Assembly (NCBI RefSeq): GCF_004570865.1
Contig: NZ_SPQS01000006.1
Span: 1 to 64,000 of the forward strand
Source of the DNA: Bradyrhizobium frederickii
GTDB lineage: Bacteria; Pseudomonadota; Alphaproteobacteria; Rhizobiales; Xanthobacteraceae
DNA: 64,000 bases
Direction: 5' to 3'
In this document: positions 33,829-42,456 of the stretch, in pieces
Position numbering within the stretch: position 1 is the stretch's first letter
Layout of the letters: each line of letters opens with the position of its first letter
The notes under the pieces: generated by a model
Database searches by the model: none
Told to the model about the DNA's origin: nothing
Seen by the model: the letters and a program-made list of their open reading frames with translations, nothing else
Made by a program: the position numbers and the translations under genes

Positions 33829-33921
33829 GGAGAGGTGGCCGAGTGGCTGAAGGCAACGCTTTGCTAAAGCGTCATACGGTCTCAAGCTGTATCGAGGGTT
33901 CGAATCCCTCCCTCTCCGCCA
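33829..33921 (+). tRNA. tRNA-Ser (anticodon GCT)
   Basis: The sequence folds as a 93-base class II tRNA. The acceptor stem GGAGAGG (33829-33835) pairs with CCTCTCC (33911-33917), followed by G and an encoded CCA. The anticodon loop TTGCTAA carries GCT at 33863-33865. There is a long variable arm (ATACGGTCTCAAGCTGTAT) and the T arm GGGTTCGAATCCC. It reads AGC/AGU serine codons. Confidence 0.97.
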
Positions 33922-34057
33922 CCGCTCAGACCAGAATCAGTCAAGGCGCGCGTTCTTTCACCTGAAAGCGACCGTGAAGCCGTGCGGAAGCCTGACGCGA
34001 GGATCGGCCGGCTTCATCAGCCCGATTCGCACTGACTCTATATGTGTGCGTCCGCGC

Positions 34058-34267
34058 CTAGCGGTGGAACCGCCAGATCCGCCAATGCGAGGGCGAAATC
34101 AGCACGGCCTCGTCGGCCCAGACGTTGAACCAGATGCCGGACCTGCGCCGGCAGGGGAACGACCAGGGCAGAATCCCCGTCTTGTGCAGACGTCCGAGTT
34201 CCAGGTCGCACTCGTCGGGCGCGATTTGAATCGGCAGCCATCGTCCATTGGTGTCGGGGTCGCTCAT
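34058..34267 (-). CDS. Small hypothetical protein, tryptophan-rich
   Basis: The 69-residue protein MSDPDTNGRWLPIQIAPDEC continues to a Trp-rich C-terminus (GIWFNVWADE, HWRIWRFHR). It has no signal peptide or membrane helix. GAGCGGC precedes the ATG at 34265-34267. The balanced composition, unlike the Arg/Pro-rich open frames around it, supports a real gene. No family was recognised. Confidence 0.6.
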   Translation of the reverse strand: MSDPDTNGRWLPIQIAPDECDLELGRLHKTGILPWSFPCRRRSGIWFNVWADEAVLISPSHWRIWRFHR

Positions 34268-34362
34268 GCCGCTCGGGTCTTATGCGGCGGCACGACGAGG
34301 AAAGTTGATTCAGCGCAACCCAGCCCACCCGTGCGAACACGGGTGTGGATGCGCTTCCGAAT

Positions 34363-34629
34363 TCAGTGGGCGGAAATCCACGCCCGCGCCTCGCGCTGTG
34401 CGACCGAGATCTCGGCATCGGACATCTGCCCGGCAACTTCCTGGCGCAGCGCCACGGCGTCCTTGCGGCCCTTCAGCGCGGCGAGATTGAACCATTTATG
34501 TGCGGCGACGAGATCGACGATGCCGGAGCGGCCGCTCGCCCAATAGATGCCGCGCTCGAACAGCACGTCCGACAGCGCGCTCGCGTCGATCGGCGTTGCG
34601 GTCTCCAGATCGAAAGTACCCTGAAACAT
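34363..34629 (-). CDS. Small Sel1-like repeat protein
   Basis: The 88-residue protein MFQGTFDLETATPIDASALS continues with RGIYWASGRSG and DLVAAHKWFNLAALKGRKDA, which has the spacing of a Sel1/TPR-like repeat (AHKWFNLAA), then RQEVAGQMSDAEISVAQREA. Such short proteins are widespread in Bradyrhizobium and may mediate protein contacts. AAAGGGGATGCG precedes the ATG. It lies about 95 bases upstream of the previous small gene on the same strand. Confidence 0.75.
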   Translation of the reverse strand: MFQGTFDLETATPIDASALSDVLFERGIYWASGRSGIVDLVAAHKWFNLAALKGRKDAVALRQEVAGQMSDAEISVAQREARAWISAH

Positions 34630-34734
34630 AACGCATCCCCTTTGTTCTTATGCCGCCCCGTTCCCCCGAGCGCGGCTCCCGTCCAACTCTGATGTGCATG
34701 ACCCTTCCCGGGATCGTGCATCGTTCAACTCATC

Positions 34735-34778
34735 CCCAAGGCCTTCTTGCCCAAGGCTTCTTGCCCAAGGCTTTCTTG
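34735..34778. repeat. Three tandem 14-15 bp repeats
   Basis: CCCAAGGCCTTCTTG (34735-34749), CCCAAGGCTTCTTG (34750-34763) and CCCAAGGCTTTCTTG (34764-34778) stand head to tail. A one-base length difference in the middle copy means the array does not keep a reading frame, arguing against coding use. Confidence 0.85.
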
Positions 34779-35562
34779 CCCATTGCCGTTTGCCGGCTTG
34801 TTGGAGGCGATGATGGCGGGCAAATTTGAATGGCAGTTTAAGTATCGCGATGAAGCAGACGTAAACGCGCCCGCGCGGCGCCCACGCGGGGATTTCAAGA
34901 AGTCCCTGATTCGCAGGCACTTCTGCGATTCGTCAGAGTCCGTTTACCGCGGGATTTTGGGACATCGATAACCATCGCGCGCTGTGGCGCGCGTCGTGTG
35001 GCATCCGTCGCGCTGTCGGCGCCCGCGGCCCGGCCGCGCCGGGGCTTCGCCGGCCTTGCGGTCCTGGGACGCCGAAGCTTCGGCGGAGGCGGCAGGCCGG
35101 CAACCAGCATTCCAGAGAGGGTACGGCCTACCAGATGGCCCGGTCGGAGCCCGGCGATGACACCGGGAATGGAGAAGCGGCGGGCCAGCAGCGCGCAATC
35201 AATCCGCGGCCCCTCGCCTGCTCCAGGGCTGCGCGGCCATGGCAGTGCGATCGCCTCGCGTGTCAGATCGGCAATGTCGGGAAAGGGAATGCCGGCAATA
35301 CCCCGGCCTCAGGGGAACGAGGGCGTCGGCGAACACGTCAGGACCAGATTTCACGTTGACCCGAAGGCCGCTTGTGAAATTGCGGAGCCCCTTTTTCGGA
35401 GAACCGCACCGAACGAAGAAAACTCGTTTCTTCTGCCGGACCGTCAAAGCGAACGATCCGACCGTTGACCTGATGTCTCGCCGACACCCTCTATCGTCGA
35501 TCAGAACCTCCAGGAGGCGCTGATGACGTGCCGGCTAGGAGCCGGCAACTTCAGAAGCGAAG
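34779..35562. other. Non-coding region, mostly without recognisable features
   Basis: About 780 bases have only short unsupported frames. Around 35,105-35,165 a degenerate copy of the palindromic repeat seen at 9279-9330 occurs (CCAGCATTCCAGAG, then GCCCGGCGATGACACC). Nothing else was recognised. Confidence 0.5.
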
Positions 35563-35655
35563 TTACTTCTTCTTCTTCGCGACCTTGCGGGTCTTCTTCG
35601 CAGTCTTCTTCACTGCGCTCTTCGCCTTCTTCGCCTTCTTCGCTTTCTTGGCCAT
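35563..35655 (-). CDS. 30-residue Lys/Ala-rich basic peptide (histone H1 tail-like)
   Basis: MAKKAKKAKKAKSAVKKTAK is followed by KTRKVAKKKK: 30 residues, over half Lys or Arg. A strong CGGAGGGC lies 4 bases before the ATG at 35653-35655, which argues for translation. The composition matches eukaryotic H1-like tails and bacterial histone-like Lys-rich proteins, so nucleic-acid binding is a reasonable guess. The gene stands alone between two non-coding stretches and is too short for most gene finders. Confidence 0.7.
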   Translation of the reverse strand: MAKKAKKAKKAKSAVKKTAKKTRKVAKKKK

Positions 35656-36178
35656 GTTGCCCTCCGATGTGTGAGATGGCTTTAATCGCTGCGTGCACTC
35701 GGGGATCGAATGCACTTCATCCCGAATACACCAACACAAAGAAAAAAACAGCGTCTCGCTTAAAGAAGTGTTGACGACGCAACGCGCGTGCGCTTGGCGA
35801 GCGCGACGCAAGCGCACCGCCCGACGCGAGCGATCGACCGCAGCGAGTGCTCGCAACATCGATGTTCGCGGCATATGCGATTGCAGAAAAACACTATGCA
35901 GCAAGTATTTTTCTGCACGCGCGCATCGCGCGCGATCGTCGCGATGACGGACGTCGGCAATCCCGCGATCACCTCGCAAAGGCGCTTCGCGGACTCTGAG
36001 TCGCGAATTTTGGCAACGAAAATATTTTCATGATTAACGGCGCCAGCGCTCGTCGGAGCGTGCGCTAGCCGCCGTTTTGCGCGAATCGCGCGACGGCGAT
36101 TCGGTCGTCACGTCGCGGCTGATCGGGATGAAGCTTGCCGCCGAGGATGCGTGCGAACGTCGCATCGAGGAACGAAAA
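35656..36178. other. Non-coding region upstream of the Lys-rich peptide
   Basis: About 520 bases include an AT-richer patch (about 35,885-35,915, GCAGAAAAACACTATGCAGC followed by AAGTATTTTTCTGC). Its ends GCAGAAAAA/TTTTTCTGC are an inverted repeat of 9-10 bp; this could be a hairpin or operator. The rest holds nothing recognised. Confidence 0.45.
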
Positions 36179-36206
36179 CGAGGTGACGAGACTGTCCGTC
36201 ACCTCG
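36179..36206 (-). terminator. Rho-independent terminator of the gat operon
   Basis: CGAGGTGACG (36179-36188) and CGTCACCTCG (36197-36206) form a 10-bp stem with loop AGACTGTC. On the minus strand TTTTCGTT follows. It lies about 17 bases after the gatB stop. Confidence 0.85.
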
Positions 36207-36222
36207 TTCGAACGCACCGGCG

Positions 36223-37707
36223 TCAGACGCCGAGCTTGGACTTGAGCAGGTCGTTGACGCTCTGCGGGTTGGCCTTGCCGCCGGACGCCTTCATCACCTG
36301 GCCGACGAACCAGCCGAGCGACTGCGGCTTGTCCTTGACCTGCGCCGCCTTGTCGGGATTGGCAGCGATGATGTCGTCGACAACCTTTTCGATCGCCGAA
36401 AGATCCGTGACCTGCTTCATGCCGCGGCTTTCGACCAGCGCGCGGGGATCGCCGCCTTCCTGCCAGACGATCTCGAACAGATCCTTGGCGATCTTGCCGG
36501 AGATCGTGCCTTCGCCGATCAGGTCGACGATCGCAGCCAGCTGCTCGGCGCTCACCGGAGCGTCCGTAATATCCCGGCCTTCCTTGTTGAGACGGCCGAA
36601 CAGCTCGTTGATCACCCAGTTCGCCGCCATCTTGCCGTCGCGCGCACGGTTGCCGAGCTTGTCCAGCACGGTCTCGTAGAACACCGCGCTCTCGCGCTCG
36701 GCAACCAGCACGCTCGCATCATAGGCCGACAGGCCGAAGTCGGCGACGAAGCGCGTCTTCTTCTGGTCCGGCAGCTCGGGCAGCTTCGCCTTCAATTCGT
36801 CGACGAACTCCTGGCTGAACTCCAGCGGCAGCAGGTCGGGATCGGGGAAGTAGCGGTAGTCATGCGCCTCCTCCTTGGACCGCATCGAGCGCGTCTCGCC
36901 CTTGTTGGGATCGTACAGCCGCGTCTCCTGATCGATCTGGCCGCCATCCTCCAGGATCTCGATCTGGCGCCGCGCCTCATACTCGATCGCCTGGCCGATG
37001 AAGGTGATCGAGTTCATGTTCTTGATCTCGCAGCGGGTGCCGAGCGGCCCGCCGGGCTTTCGCACCGAGACGTTGACGTCGGCGCGCAAGGATCCCTTCT
37101 CCATGTCGCCGTCGCAGGTGCCGAGATAGCGCAGGATCGAGCGCAGCTTGGTCACATAGGCCTTGGCCTGCTCGGCGTCGCGGATGTCAGGCTTGGAGAC
37201 GATCTCCATCAACGCCACGCCGCAGCGGTTGAGGTCGACATAGGACATGGTCGGCGACTGGTCGTGCAGCAATTTGCCGGCATCCTGCTCCAGATGCAGC
37301 CGCTCGATACCGATGGTGGCCACCTTGCCGCCGTCCAGTTCGACAACGACCTCGCCCTCGCCAACGATCGGCGACTTGTACTGGCTGATCTGGTAGCCCT
37401 GCGGCGAGTCCGGATAGAAATAGTTCTTGCGGTCGAACACCGAACGCAAATTGATCGCGGCGTTGAGGCCGAGCCCGGTTCGGACAGCCTGCCTGACGCA
37501 CTCCTCGTTGATGACGGGCAGCATGCCCGGCATCGCCGCATCGACCAGCGAGACATGGCTGTTGGGCTCGCCGCCGAATTCGGTCGAGGCCCCGGAGAAC
37601 AGTTTCGACTGCGAGGTGACCTGGGCATGTACCTCCATGCCGATCACGACTTCCCAGTCGCCGGTCTGGCCTTTGATCAGTTTTCCCTGTCTGACTGACG
37701 CGTTCAT
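36223..37707 (-). CDS. gatB: Aspartyl/glutamyl-tRNA(Asn/Gln) amidotransferase subunit B
   Basis: The 494-residue protein has the GatB signatures [38 protein letters not shown] and [20 protein letters not shown], plus a C-terminal YqeY-like domain ending [15 protein letters not shown]. GatCAB converts misacylated Glu-tRNA(Gln) or Asp-tRNA(Asn) to the amide form; GatB binds the tRNA and activates the carboxylate. The ATG at 37705-37707 overlaps the stop of the preceding small gene (ATGA), so the long upstream extension is rejected. Confidence 0.96.
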   Translation of the reverse strand: MNASVRQGKLIKGQTGDWEVVIGMEVHAQVTSQSKLFSGASTEFGGEPNSHVSLVDAAMPGMLPVINEECVRQAVRTGLGLNAAINLRSVFDRKNYFYPDSPQGYQISQYKSPIVGEGEVVVELDGGKVATIGIERLHLEQDAGKLLHDQSPTMSYVDLNRCGVALMEIVSKPDIRDAEQAKAYVTKLRSILRYLGTCDGDMEKGSLRADVNVSVRKPGGPLGTRCEIKNMNSITFIGQAIEYEARRQIEILEDGGQIDQETRLYDPNKGETRSMRSKEEAHDYRYFPDPDLLPLEFSQEFVDELKAKLPELPDQKKTRFVADFGLSAYDASVLVAERESAVFYETVLDKLGNRARDGKMAANWVINELFGRLNKEGRDITDAPVSAEQLAAIVDLIGEGTISGKIAKDLFEIVWQEGGDPRALVESRGMKQVTDLSAIEKVVDDIIAANPDKAAQVKDKPQSLGWFVGQVMKASGGKANPQSVNDLLKSKLGV

Positions 37708-38003
37708 GCTTTTCCATCCCCGAGCAGCGCGGAAACCATCCGCTCCCACTCCGCTTCCAATGAATCCTTTGCCGCTGGCCGGCCAGCCTGGCGGTACCAA
37801 TAGCCGGCATTGCCGAGATCGCCTTCGACGCGGTGCAAATAAGCGTGCACCCAGGCGGCCTCGCGGCCGCTGTCGTCCTGAACGATCTTGTGCGCGCGGT
37901 CCCAGTCGCCCTTGGCGGCCCACCAGAGACCTCTGAGCGGCGCGTTCAGATCCGGCGCAGGCTCCGCGCCGTCGAGGCTCGCGATGAAGGCGGCGACATT
38001 CAC
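37704..38003 (-). CDS. Small protein coupled between gatA and gatB, function unknown
   Basis: The 99-residue protein ([20 protein letters not shown], then [20 protein letters not shown] and [20 protein letters not shown]) has one TPR-like helical hairpin. The GTG at 38001-38003 overlaps the gatA stop (GTGA), with GAGG five bases upstream. Its own stop overlaps the gatB start (ATGA). Translation of all three genes is thus coupled. The WHx[13 protein letters not shown] pattern recurs in small proteobacterial proteins of unknown role. Confidence 0.8.
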   Translation of the reverse strand: MNVAAFIASLDGAEPAPDLNAPLRGLWWAAKGDWDRAHKIVQDDSGREAAWVHAYLHRVEGDLGNAGYWYRQAGRPAAKDSLEAEWERMVSALLGDGKA

Positions 38004-39475
38004 CACCACCTCGTCGGCGTGAAGCGGCCAGCGGCCTGCTCGATCACCTCGCCGAGCGAGAACAGCGTCTCCTCGTCGAAGGGACGGCCGATCAGCTGCA
38101 GGCCGAGCGGCAGACCCTGGCCGTCCTTGCCCGCGGGCACGGCGATGCCGGGCAGGCCCGCCATGTTCACGGTCACCGTGAAGATGTCGTTGAGATACAT
38201 CTCGACCGGATCGGCGCCGCCCTTCTCGCCGATGCCGAAGGCGGCCGACGGCGTCGCGGGGGTGAGGATCGCGTCGACGCCCCTCGCGAAGCAATCCTCG
38301 AAATCCTTCTTGATCAGCGTGCGCACCTTCTGCGCGCGCAGATAATAGGCGTCGTAATAGCCGGCCGAGAGCACGTAGGTGCCGATCATGACGCGGCGCC
38401 GCACTTCCGCGCCAAACCCTTCCGCGCGGGTGTTCTCGTAGAGCTCGATGACGTTCTTGCCCTGCTCGCGCAGGCCGTAGCGGACGCCGTCATAGCGCGC
38501 GAGGTTGGAGGACGCCTCCGCCGGCGCCACGATGTAATAGGCCGGCAGCGCGTATTTGGTGTGCGGCAGCGACACCTCGACCAGCTCGGCGCCCGCCGCC
38601 TTCAGCCAGGCCGCACCCGCTTCCCAAAGTTTCTCGATCTCGGCCGGCATGCCGTCGAGACGATATTCCTTGGGGATGCCGATCCTCATGCCCTTCACGG
38701 ACTTGCCGATCGCAGCCTCGTAATCCGGCACCGCGATATCGGCCGAGGTGGTGTCCTTCGGATCGTGTCCCGCCATCGAGCGCAGCAGCATCGCGGCATC
38801 GCGCACGCTGCGCGCGATCGGGCCGGCCTGGTCGAGCGAGGAGGCAAAGGCGACGATGCCCCAGCGCGAGCAGCGACCATAAGTCGGCTTGATGCCGACG
38901 GTCGCGGTGAGCGCCGCCGGCTGGCGGATCGAGCCGCCGGTGTCGGTCGCGGTCGCGCCCATGCACAGCAGCGCTGCCACGGCCGAGGCCGAGCCGCCGG
39001 ACGAGCCGCCCGGCACCAGCGTCGTGTTGCTGCCCTCGCGCCGCCAGGGATTGCCGACCGGACCGAAGCACGAGGTCTCGTTGGCCGAGCCCATCGCGAA
39101 CTCGTCATTGTTGAGCTTGCCGAGCATCACGGCGCCGTCGCGCCAGAGCTGCGAGGTGACGGTCGACTCGTAGGTCGGCACGAAATTGCCGAGGATCTTC
39201 GAGCACGCCGTGGTGCGCACGCCCTTGGTGGCGAACAGATCCTTGATGCCGAGCGGGACGCCGGCGAGCGGGCCCGCATCGCCCTTGGCGATCCTCTCGT
39301 CCGCGGCCTTCGCCATGCTGCGCGCCTGGTCCGGCGTCTCCATCACGAAGGCGTTGAGCACGCGCGCGGCCTCGATCGCGCCAAGATGCGCGTCGGTCAG
39401 CTCGAGGGACGTGAAAGTCTTGTCGGCGAGACCCTTGCGGGCCTCGGCGAGCGTCAGCGATGTCAAATCGGTCAT
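38000..39475 (-). CDS. gatA: Aspartyl/glutamyl-tRNA(Asn/Gln) amidotransferase subunit A
   Basis: The 491-residue amidase-signature protein has the Ser-Ser-Lys triad: Lys in [12 protein letters not shown] and the serines in [19 protein letters not shown] and [10 protein letters not shown]. It hydrolyses glutamine and channels ammonia to GatB. Its start overlaps the stop of the upstream 70-residue gene by 4 bases. The length is normal for the family. Confidence 0.96.
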   Translation of the reverse strand: MTDLTSLTLAEARKGLADKTFTSLELTDAHLGAIEAARVLNAFVMETPDQARSMAKAADERIAKGDAGPLAGVPLGIKDLFATKGVRTTACSKILGNFVPTYESTVTSQLWRDGAVMLGKLNNDEFAMGSANETSCFGPVGNPWRREGSNTTLVPGGSSGGSASAVAALLCMGATATDTGGSIRQPAALTATVGIKPTYGRCSRWGIVAFASSLDQAGPIARSVRDAAMLLRSMAGHDPKDTTSADIAVPDYEAAIGKSVKGMRIGIPKEYRLDGMPAEIEKLWEAGAAWLKAAGAELVEVSLPHTKYALPAYYIVAPAEASSNLARYDGVRYGLREQGKNVIELYENTRAEGFGAEVRRRVMIGTYVLSAGYYDAYYLRAQKVRTLIKKDFEDCFARGVDAILTPATPSAAFGIGEKGGADPVEMYLNDIFTVTVNMAGLPGIAVPAGKDGQGLPLGLQLIGRPFDEETLFSLGEVIEQAAGRFTPTRWW

Positions 39476-39684
39476 TTATTGATCGGGCTGCAGAAGAACG
39501 GAGACAGGGTCTTGTCGTTGGCCGGGTCGTCTTTTTTGGCGGCGGCTTTCGCTGCGGCCTCGATCTCGTCGAGCACGGCATTGACGGCGACATTGGGGTC
39601 GGCGGCCTTGCCCTGCCGCTCCATCTTGTCGAGGTAGTTCATGTAGGCCTGATAGGCCTTCTCATCGTCGCAAAGCAGACACAT
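39472..39684 (-). CDS. Small protein coupled upstream of gatA, function unknown
   Basis: The 70-residue protein begins [20 protein letters not shown], with a CxxC pair at the N-terminus, then an Ala/Lys-rich helix ([17 protein letters not shown]) and ends FFCSPINK. Cys residues at both ends could bind a metal. Its stop overlaps the gatA ATG (39472-39475), so it is translated together with gatA. No family was recognised. Confidence 0.75.
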   Translation of the reverse strand: MCLLCDDEKAYQAYMNYLDKMERQGKAADPNVAVNAVLDEIEAAAKAAAKKDDPANDKTLSPFFCSPINK

Positions 39685-39762
39685 CGGACCACGTCCTAAG
39701 ACTCTTTGTTTGGCGCGCTTTCTTCACGCGAACCGGCTTCCACTTCGCTCGAAAACGCCATG

Positions 39763-40050
39763 CTACTCGACGACTTTCGGCACCAGGAAGAAGTGCCCCT
39801 CGGTCGCGGGCGCGTTGGCGACAATATCGTCGGCGATGCCGCCGTCATCGACAACGTCCTGCCGCTTCCTCATCTGCATCGGGGTGACCGAGGTCATCGG
39901 CTCCACGCCCTCGACATTGACCTCCGAGAGCTGCTCGACGAAGGCGAGCATGGCGTTGAGCTCGCCCTGAAGATGCGGAACCTCGTCCTCGGAAACCGCA
40001 ATGCGCGCCAGATGCGCGATGCGGCGGACGGTAGCGGCGTCGACGGACAT
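39763..40050 (-). CDS. gatC: Aspartyl/glutamyl-tRNA(Asn/Gln) amidotransferase subunit C
   Basis: The 95-residue protein has the GatC pattern [36 protein letters not shown] and a DVVDDGG...FFLVPKVVE end. It stabilises the GatA-GatB interface. The ATG at 40048-40050 starts the conserved domain. It is the first gene of the gatC-orf70-gatA-orf99-gatB operon. Confidence 0.95.
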   Translation of the reverse strand: MSVDAATVRRIAHLARIAVSEDEVPHLQGELNAMLAFVEQLSEVNVEGVEPMTSVTPMQMRKRQDVVDDGGIADDIVANAPATEGHFFLVPKVVE

Positions 40051-40128
40051 TATATAAGGCCTCTCACGGCAAAAACCCATGTGCCGTATAGCAGAGGCCG
40101 CTTTTGCGCCGCAACCGGCGTAGCTGGC

Positions 40129-41205
40129 CTATCCGGCGAGCGCTTTCATGCGGGCGAGCGCCGATTTGGCGAGATCCCGGGTCAATTCGGCCGCGGGGAC
40201 CTCGCGGCCGAGGGCGATGGCCTGACCGGCCCAGAGATTGGTGAAATCCACCCTGCCCTGCTTTTCGGCAGCCGCCTTGAGCGGTCCCAGCGCGGTCGCC
40301 GCATGGGGAAACGGCGGCGCATCCGGCGACACCGGGCCAGCCTCGCGCATCAGGCGGTTCTGGACCCCGCGCGCCGGCCGGCCGGTCATGACATTGGTGA
40401 TGACGGTGGAATCATCGCCCACCTCGGCGAGCGCCTTGCGACCGCCCGCGCTGACCTTCGATTCCGGACAGCGCAGATAGGCGCTGCCGATCTGCACGCC
40501 GGACGCCCCGAGCGCAAAGGCCGCAGCGATGCCGCGACCGTCGGCGATGCCGCCGGCCGCGATGACAGGCACCTTCACGGCATCGGCGACCTGCGGCACC
40601 AGCGCGAAGGTGCCGGGCTGCTCGGCGATCTTGTCGGTCAGGAACATGCCGCGATGGCCTCCCGCCTCCGCGCCTTGCGCGATCACGGCATCGACGCCGC
40701 GCTGTTCGAGCCAGACCGCCTCCTTCACCGTCGTCGCCGACGAGATGACGAGGCAGCCCGCAGCCTTCACCCGCCCCAGCAGCGCCTGCTCGGGCAGGCC
40801 GAAATGGAAGCTGACGACTTCCGGCTTCAGCTCTTCGACGACCTCGCAGAAGGCGGCATCGAACGGTGCACGGTTCGCCGCTGCGATCGGCGCTGCGGGA
40901 TCGAGACCATGCTCGGCGTAATAGCCCGCGAGCCGCTGCTTCCAGCGCGCTTCGGCCTCGCGCGTCAGTTCGACCGGCGTGTGGCAGAAGAAGTTCATGT
41001 TGACCGGCGCCTTGACGCGCTGGCGGATCAGACCGACCTGCTCGCGCGCCTTCTCCGGCGAGATCATCGCACTCGGCAGCGAGCCCAGCGCGCCGCCCTG
41101 CGCGGCCGCGATCACCAGCTCGGCATCCATCACACCGGCCATCGGCGCCAGCACGATCGGGAATTCGGTCTTGAACAGGTCGATCAGTCGACGGTCAGGC
41201 CACAT
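40129..41205 (-). CDS. Nitronate monooxygenase (NPD family), paralogue 1
   Basis: The 358-residue FMN-dependent TIM barrel has FPIVLAPMAGVMDAELVIAA, the AQGAEAGGHRGMFL motif and PVIAAGGIADGRGIAAAFAL, which bind FMN phosphate. Nitronate monooxygenases oxidise toxic alkyl nitronates such as propionate 3-nitronate. It lies next to a second family member; the two differ substantially in sequence, so this is not a recent duplication. Confidence 0.9.
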   Translation of the reverse strand: MWPDRRLIDLFKTEFPIVLAPMAGVMDAELVIAAAQGGALGSLPSAMISPEKAREQVGLIRQRVKAPVNMNFFCHTPVELTREAEARWKQRLAGYYAEHGLDPAAPIAAANRAPFDAAFCEVVEELKPEVVSFHFGLPEQALLGRVKAAGCLVISSATTVKEAVWLEQRGVDAVIAQGAEAGGHRGMFLTDKIAEQPGTFALVPQVADAVKVPVIAAGGIADGRGIAAAFALGASGVQIGSAYLRCPESKVSAGGRKALAEVGDDSTVITNVMTGRPARGVQNRLMREAGPVSPDAPPFPHAATALGPLKAAAEKQGRVDFTNLWAGQAIALGREVPAAELTRDLAKSALARMKALAG

Positions 41206-41221
41206 GGTTTGTTCTCTCGCT

Positions 41222-41395
41222 CTTGCCCCCTCCCCTTGTGAGAGAGGGTGGCTCGCCGCTTAGCGGCGAGACGGGTGAGGGGTTTGCATCCGCGGAAGCA
41301 GACCCTCGGATTTGAGTTTATCCTTCGCGGATAGAACCCCTCATCCGGCGCTGCGCGCCACCTTCTCCCGCAAGGGGAGAAGGGAAGGCACCGAC
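41222..41395. repeat. Dispersed palindromic repeats between the two nitronate monooxygenase genes
   Basis: CCCCTCCCCTTGTGAGAGAG with CGAGACGGGTGAGGGG forms one unit, and ACCCCTCATCCGGCGCTGCG with CTCCCGCAAGGGGAGAAGGG forms a second. These are the familiar intergenic repeats whose translation gives SPLAGEGGAQRRMRG. The second unit runs into the 3' end of the adjacent coding sequence. Confidence 0.75.
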
Positions 41396-42361
41396 TGCCG
41401 AATTGCGTCTTCCTTCCAGCAACTGCTCCGCCTCGATCGCGATCCGCTCGACGATCTCGGCCGCCGGGGGAATATCATGAATCAGCCCGACCGCCTCGCC
41501 GGCGATCACGGCCGCGATGTCGAAATTGCCGGCCGCTTTCGCCGCGGCATAGTCCACGGCAACTGCGGCGACATTCTGCATCAGCTCGACCTCGCGGCCG
41601 ATCCAGCGCCGGGCGTGATTATTGATCAGGCACCGCCCGGTGAAGGGCGCCGGCCAGACATTGTTGCGCGAGAGATCGAAGATGATGCCGCGCACCGTGG
41701 AGCCGCTGTTTGCCGCGCAGATGCGCCGCTTGGCCTCCTCCGCGCCGTCGGCCTCCTGGCTCGCATAGAAGCGCGTGCCGAGCAGCACGCCGCTTGCGCC
41801 CAGCATCATCATGGCGGCGAGCCCGCGCCCGTCCGCGATGCCGCCGGCCGCGACCACCGGCACGCGGCCCGCGGCGAGATCGACGATCGCTGGCACGAGA
41901 TCGACGGTGGTCCGCGAGGCGCCATGCCCGCCCGCCTCCGTTCCCTGCGCGATCAGGACATCGGCACCGGCATCGAGCGCCTGTCGCGCCATCGTCTCGT
42001 CCTGCACCTGGCAGATCAGGCGTGCGCCGGCGGACTTGATCCTGGGCGCGAACGGCGCGGGATCGCCGAACGACAGCATGATCGCCGATGGCTTCGCACC
42101 GAGCGCGATGTCGAGAAGATCGGGCCGCTTGGCGAGGCTCCACGTGATGAAGCCGATCCCGAACGGCGCACGCAGTTCGGCGAGCTTCGCAGTCTCCTGC
42201 TCCAGCCACGCTCGCTCGCCATAGCCGCCGCCGAGAATGCCGAACCCGCCGGCGCGGCTCACAGCCGCGACCAGGCGGCTGCCGGCGACGACATCCATCG
42301 GCGCCAGCAAGATCGGATGTGCGATCTCCAGCAGCGTGGTCAGCGACGTCGTCATCGGCAT
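41318..42361 (-). CDS. Nitronate monooxygenase (NPD family), paralogue 2, with repeat-derived tail
   Basis: The 347-residue protein has an FMN barrel starting HPILLAPMDVVAGSRLVAAV, the AQGTEAGGHGASRTT motif and PVVAAGGIADGRGLAAMMML. The last 24 or so residues (FPSPLAGEGGAQRRMRGSI and so on) are encoded by an intergenic repeat and have no place in the fold, so the stop codon has been supplied by the inserted repeat. It is divergent from a LysR gene, which may regulate it. Confidence 0.88.
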   Translation of the reverse strand: MPMTTSLTTLLEIAHPILLAPMDVVAGSRLVAAVSRAGGFGILGGGYGERAWLEQETAKLAELRAPFGIGFITWSLAKRPDLLDIALGAKPSAIMLSFGDPAPFAPRIKSAGARLICQVQDETMARQALDAGADVLIAQGTEAGGHGASRTTVDLVPAIVDLAAGRVPVVAAGGIADGRGLAAMMMLGASGVLLGTRFYASQEADGAEEAKRRICAANSGSTVRGIIFDLSRNNVWPAPFTGRCLINNHARRWIGREVELMQNVAAVAVDYAAAKAAGNFDIAAVIAGEAVGLIHDIPPAAEIVERIAIEAEQLLEGRRNSAVGAFPSPLAGEGGAQRRMRGSIREG

Positions 42362-42403
42362 GGCTTCTCCCCGATCTGGACAGCGAGACTAGGCACGACT
42401 AGC

Positions 42404-42420
42404 ATTCTTCAGAAATGAAT
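42404..42420. promoter_or_regulatory. Candidate LysR-type binding box
   Basis: ATTC-N9-GAAT, which contains a T-N11-A core, lies in the 95-base divergent region between the nitronate monooxygenase and the LysR start. It fits the LysR consensus and position, but such short boxes arise by chance. Confidence 0.35.
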
Positions 42421-42456
42421 TGTTGCGAACGCTGCCATCTCGAAAGCGAAACGGCC

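Noticed and set aside
33829..33921. tRNA-Ser as the attachment site of a genomic island
   Set aside because: No integrase is present and no repeat of the tRNA 3' end was seen in the window.
34747..34971. A 74-codon plus-strand frame starting MPKASCPRLS
   Set aside because: It starts in the tandem repeats, has no ribosome binding site and shows no recognisable domain.
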